A DNA stretch of 6,080 nt from positions 1 to 6,080 of the forward strand of contig SHXL01000166.1 in NCBI GenBank assembly GCA_009693345.1, read 5' to 3'. This DNA comes from Betaproteobacteria bacterium. Its GTDB lineage: Bacteria > Pseudomonadota > Gammaproteobacteria > Burkholderiales > SG8-39. Shown piece by piece: positions 5,629 through 6,080 of the stretch. The notes beneath the pieces are model-generated. The model worked only from the letters and a program-made list of their open reading frames with translations. It was not told where the DNA came from and searched no databases. Every line of letters begins with the position of its first letter. Position 1 is the first letter of the stretch. The translations under genes and the position numbers were made by a program.

Positions 5629-6080
5629 TCATGCCGTCTGCACCGCATCGTCCACCGGCTCGCGGCGGCGATGGTCGCCGATCAGCCGCTCGCGCAGGAC
5701 TTTCGACAGCCAGTCGATCGCGTACACCGCGACCACCAGCACGATGATGATCAGGCAGGCTTCCTGCAGCTCATAGGCCCGCAGGCGGTCGGCCAGCAGG
5801 AAGCCGATTCCCCCCGCCCCGACGATGCCGAGGATCGAAGCCGAGCGCACGTTGTGCTCGAACATATAGAGCGTGTTCGAGAGCATCATCGGCAGGACCT
5901 GCGGCAGCACGCCGAAGCGGATGCTCTGCAACCCGTTGCCGCCCACGGCGGTCACGCCGTCGATCTGCTTGCGGTCGAGGTTCTCGATCGCTTCGGAGTA
6001 CAGCTTGACGAAGGTGCCGGTCTCAACGATCGCGATCGCCATGATGCCGGCGAGCGGCCCCAGGCCGATGGCGCGCACGA
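5629..6080 (-). CDS. phnE: PhnE-type phosphonate ABC transporter permease, C-terminal part (truncated by window edge)
   Basis: The frame is open to the right edge of the window; 150 codons are visible, ending with TGA at 5631-5629. The true start lies outside, since the family is about 260-280 residues. Typical PhnE features: VRAIGLGPLAGIMAIAI near the left of the fragment, the EAA loop that contacts the ATPase (YSEAIENLDRKQIDGVTAVG then FGVLPQVLP), FEHNVRSASILGIVGAGGIG, and a last membrane helix ACLIIIVLVVAVYAIDWL before a short charged cytoplasmic tail. As the inner-membrane permease of a PhnCDE-like importer it would take up phosphonate, phosphite or a phosphate ester; the ligand is set by a binding protein not in view. 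The GTG at 6078 is an internal valine, not a start. It is codirectional with leuA but separated from it by a leader and a candidate promoter. Confidence 0.88.
   Translation of the reverse strand, partial: VRAIGLGPLAGIMAIAIVETGTFVKLYSEAIENLDRKQIDGVTAVGGNGLQSIRFGVLPQVLPMMLSNTLYMFEHNVRSASILGIVGAGGIGFLLADRLRAYELQEACLIIIVLVVAVYAIDWLSKVLRERLIGDHRRREPVDDAVQTA

Overview
This GC-rich window is ordinary bacterial chromosome, densely packed with genes. The proteins point to a proteobacterium, most likely a betaproteobacterium. The evidence is a betaproteobacterial-looking LeuA, a wrbA-DUF2069 pair of the kind found in beta- and gammaproteobacteria, and very tight gene spacing. The taxonomic call is inference. 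I see no insertion sequence, phage gene, CRISPR array, tRNA or rRNA, and no gene-free stretch longer than 300 bases. The largest gap, about 215 bp upstream of leuA, appears to hold a regulatory leader.

Left part (1-2111, minus strand): pyrF (OMP decarboxylase, de novo UMP synthesis), then a CNT-family nucleoside transporter whose GTG start overlaps the pyrF stop by 4 bp, then a class I SAM methyltransferase starting 4 bp further on and cut by the window edge. They look like one transcription unit that puts de novo pyrimidine synthesis next to nucleoside uptake.

Middle (2134-3074, plus strand): wrbA (flavodoxin-like quinone reductase) and a DUF2069 membrane protein that overlaps the wrbA stop with a TTG start. 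wrbA and pyrF diverge with almost no space between them. DUF2069 converges on, and overlaps by 62 bp, the 3' end of the next gene.

Right part (3013-6080, minus strand): the tail of a PhnE-type phosphonate ABC permease, a putative leucine attenuator, leuA (2-isopropylmalate synthase), and an HpcH/HpaI-aldolase/CitE-like gene whose start overlaps the leuA stop. The CitE-like gene is broken by an apparent one-base deletion near 3346-3351, which is either a real lesion or a sequence error.

The most interesting feature lies between phnE and leuA. It has a sigma70-like promoter, an unlisted 33-codon ORF with seven Leu codons in nine (LLLLAGLLL), a GC-rich hairpin ending in a T-run, and then the Shine-Dalgarno and start of leuA. 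This is the layout expected of transcription attenuation by leucine. The promoter spacing predicts that the leader mRNA starts at, or next to, the leader ATG.
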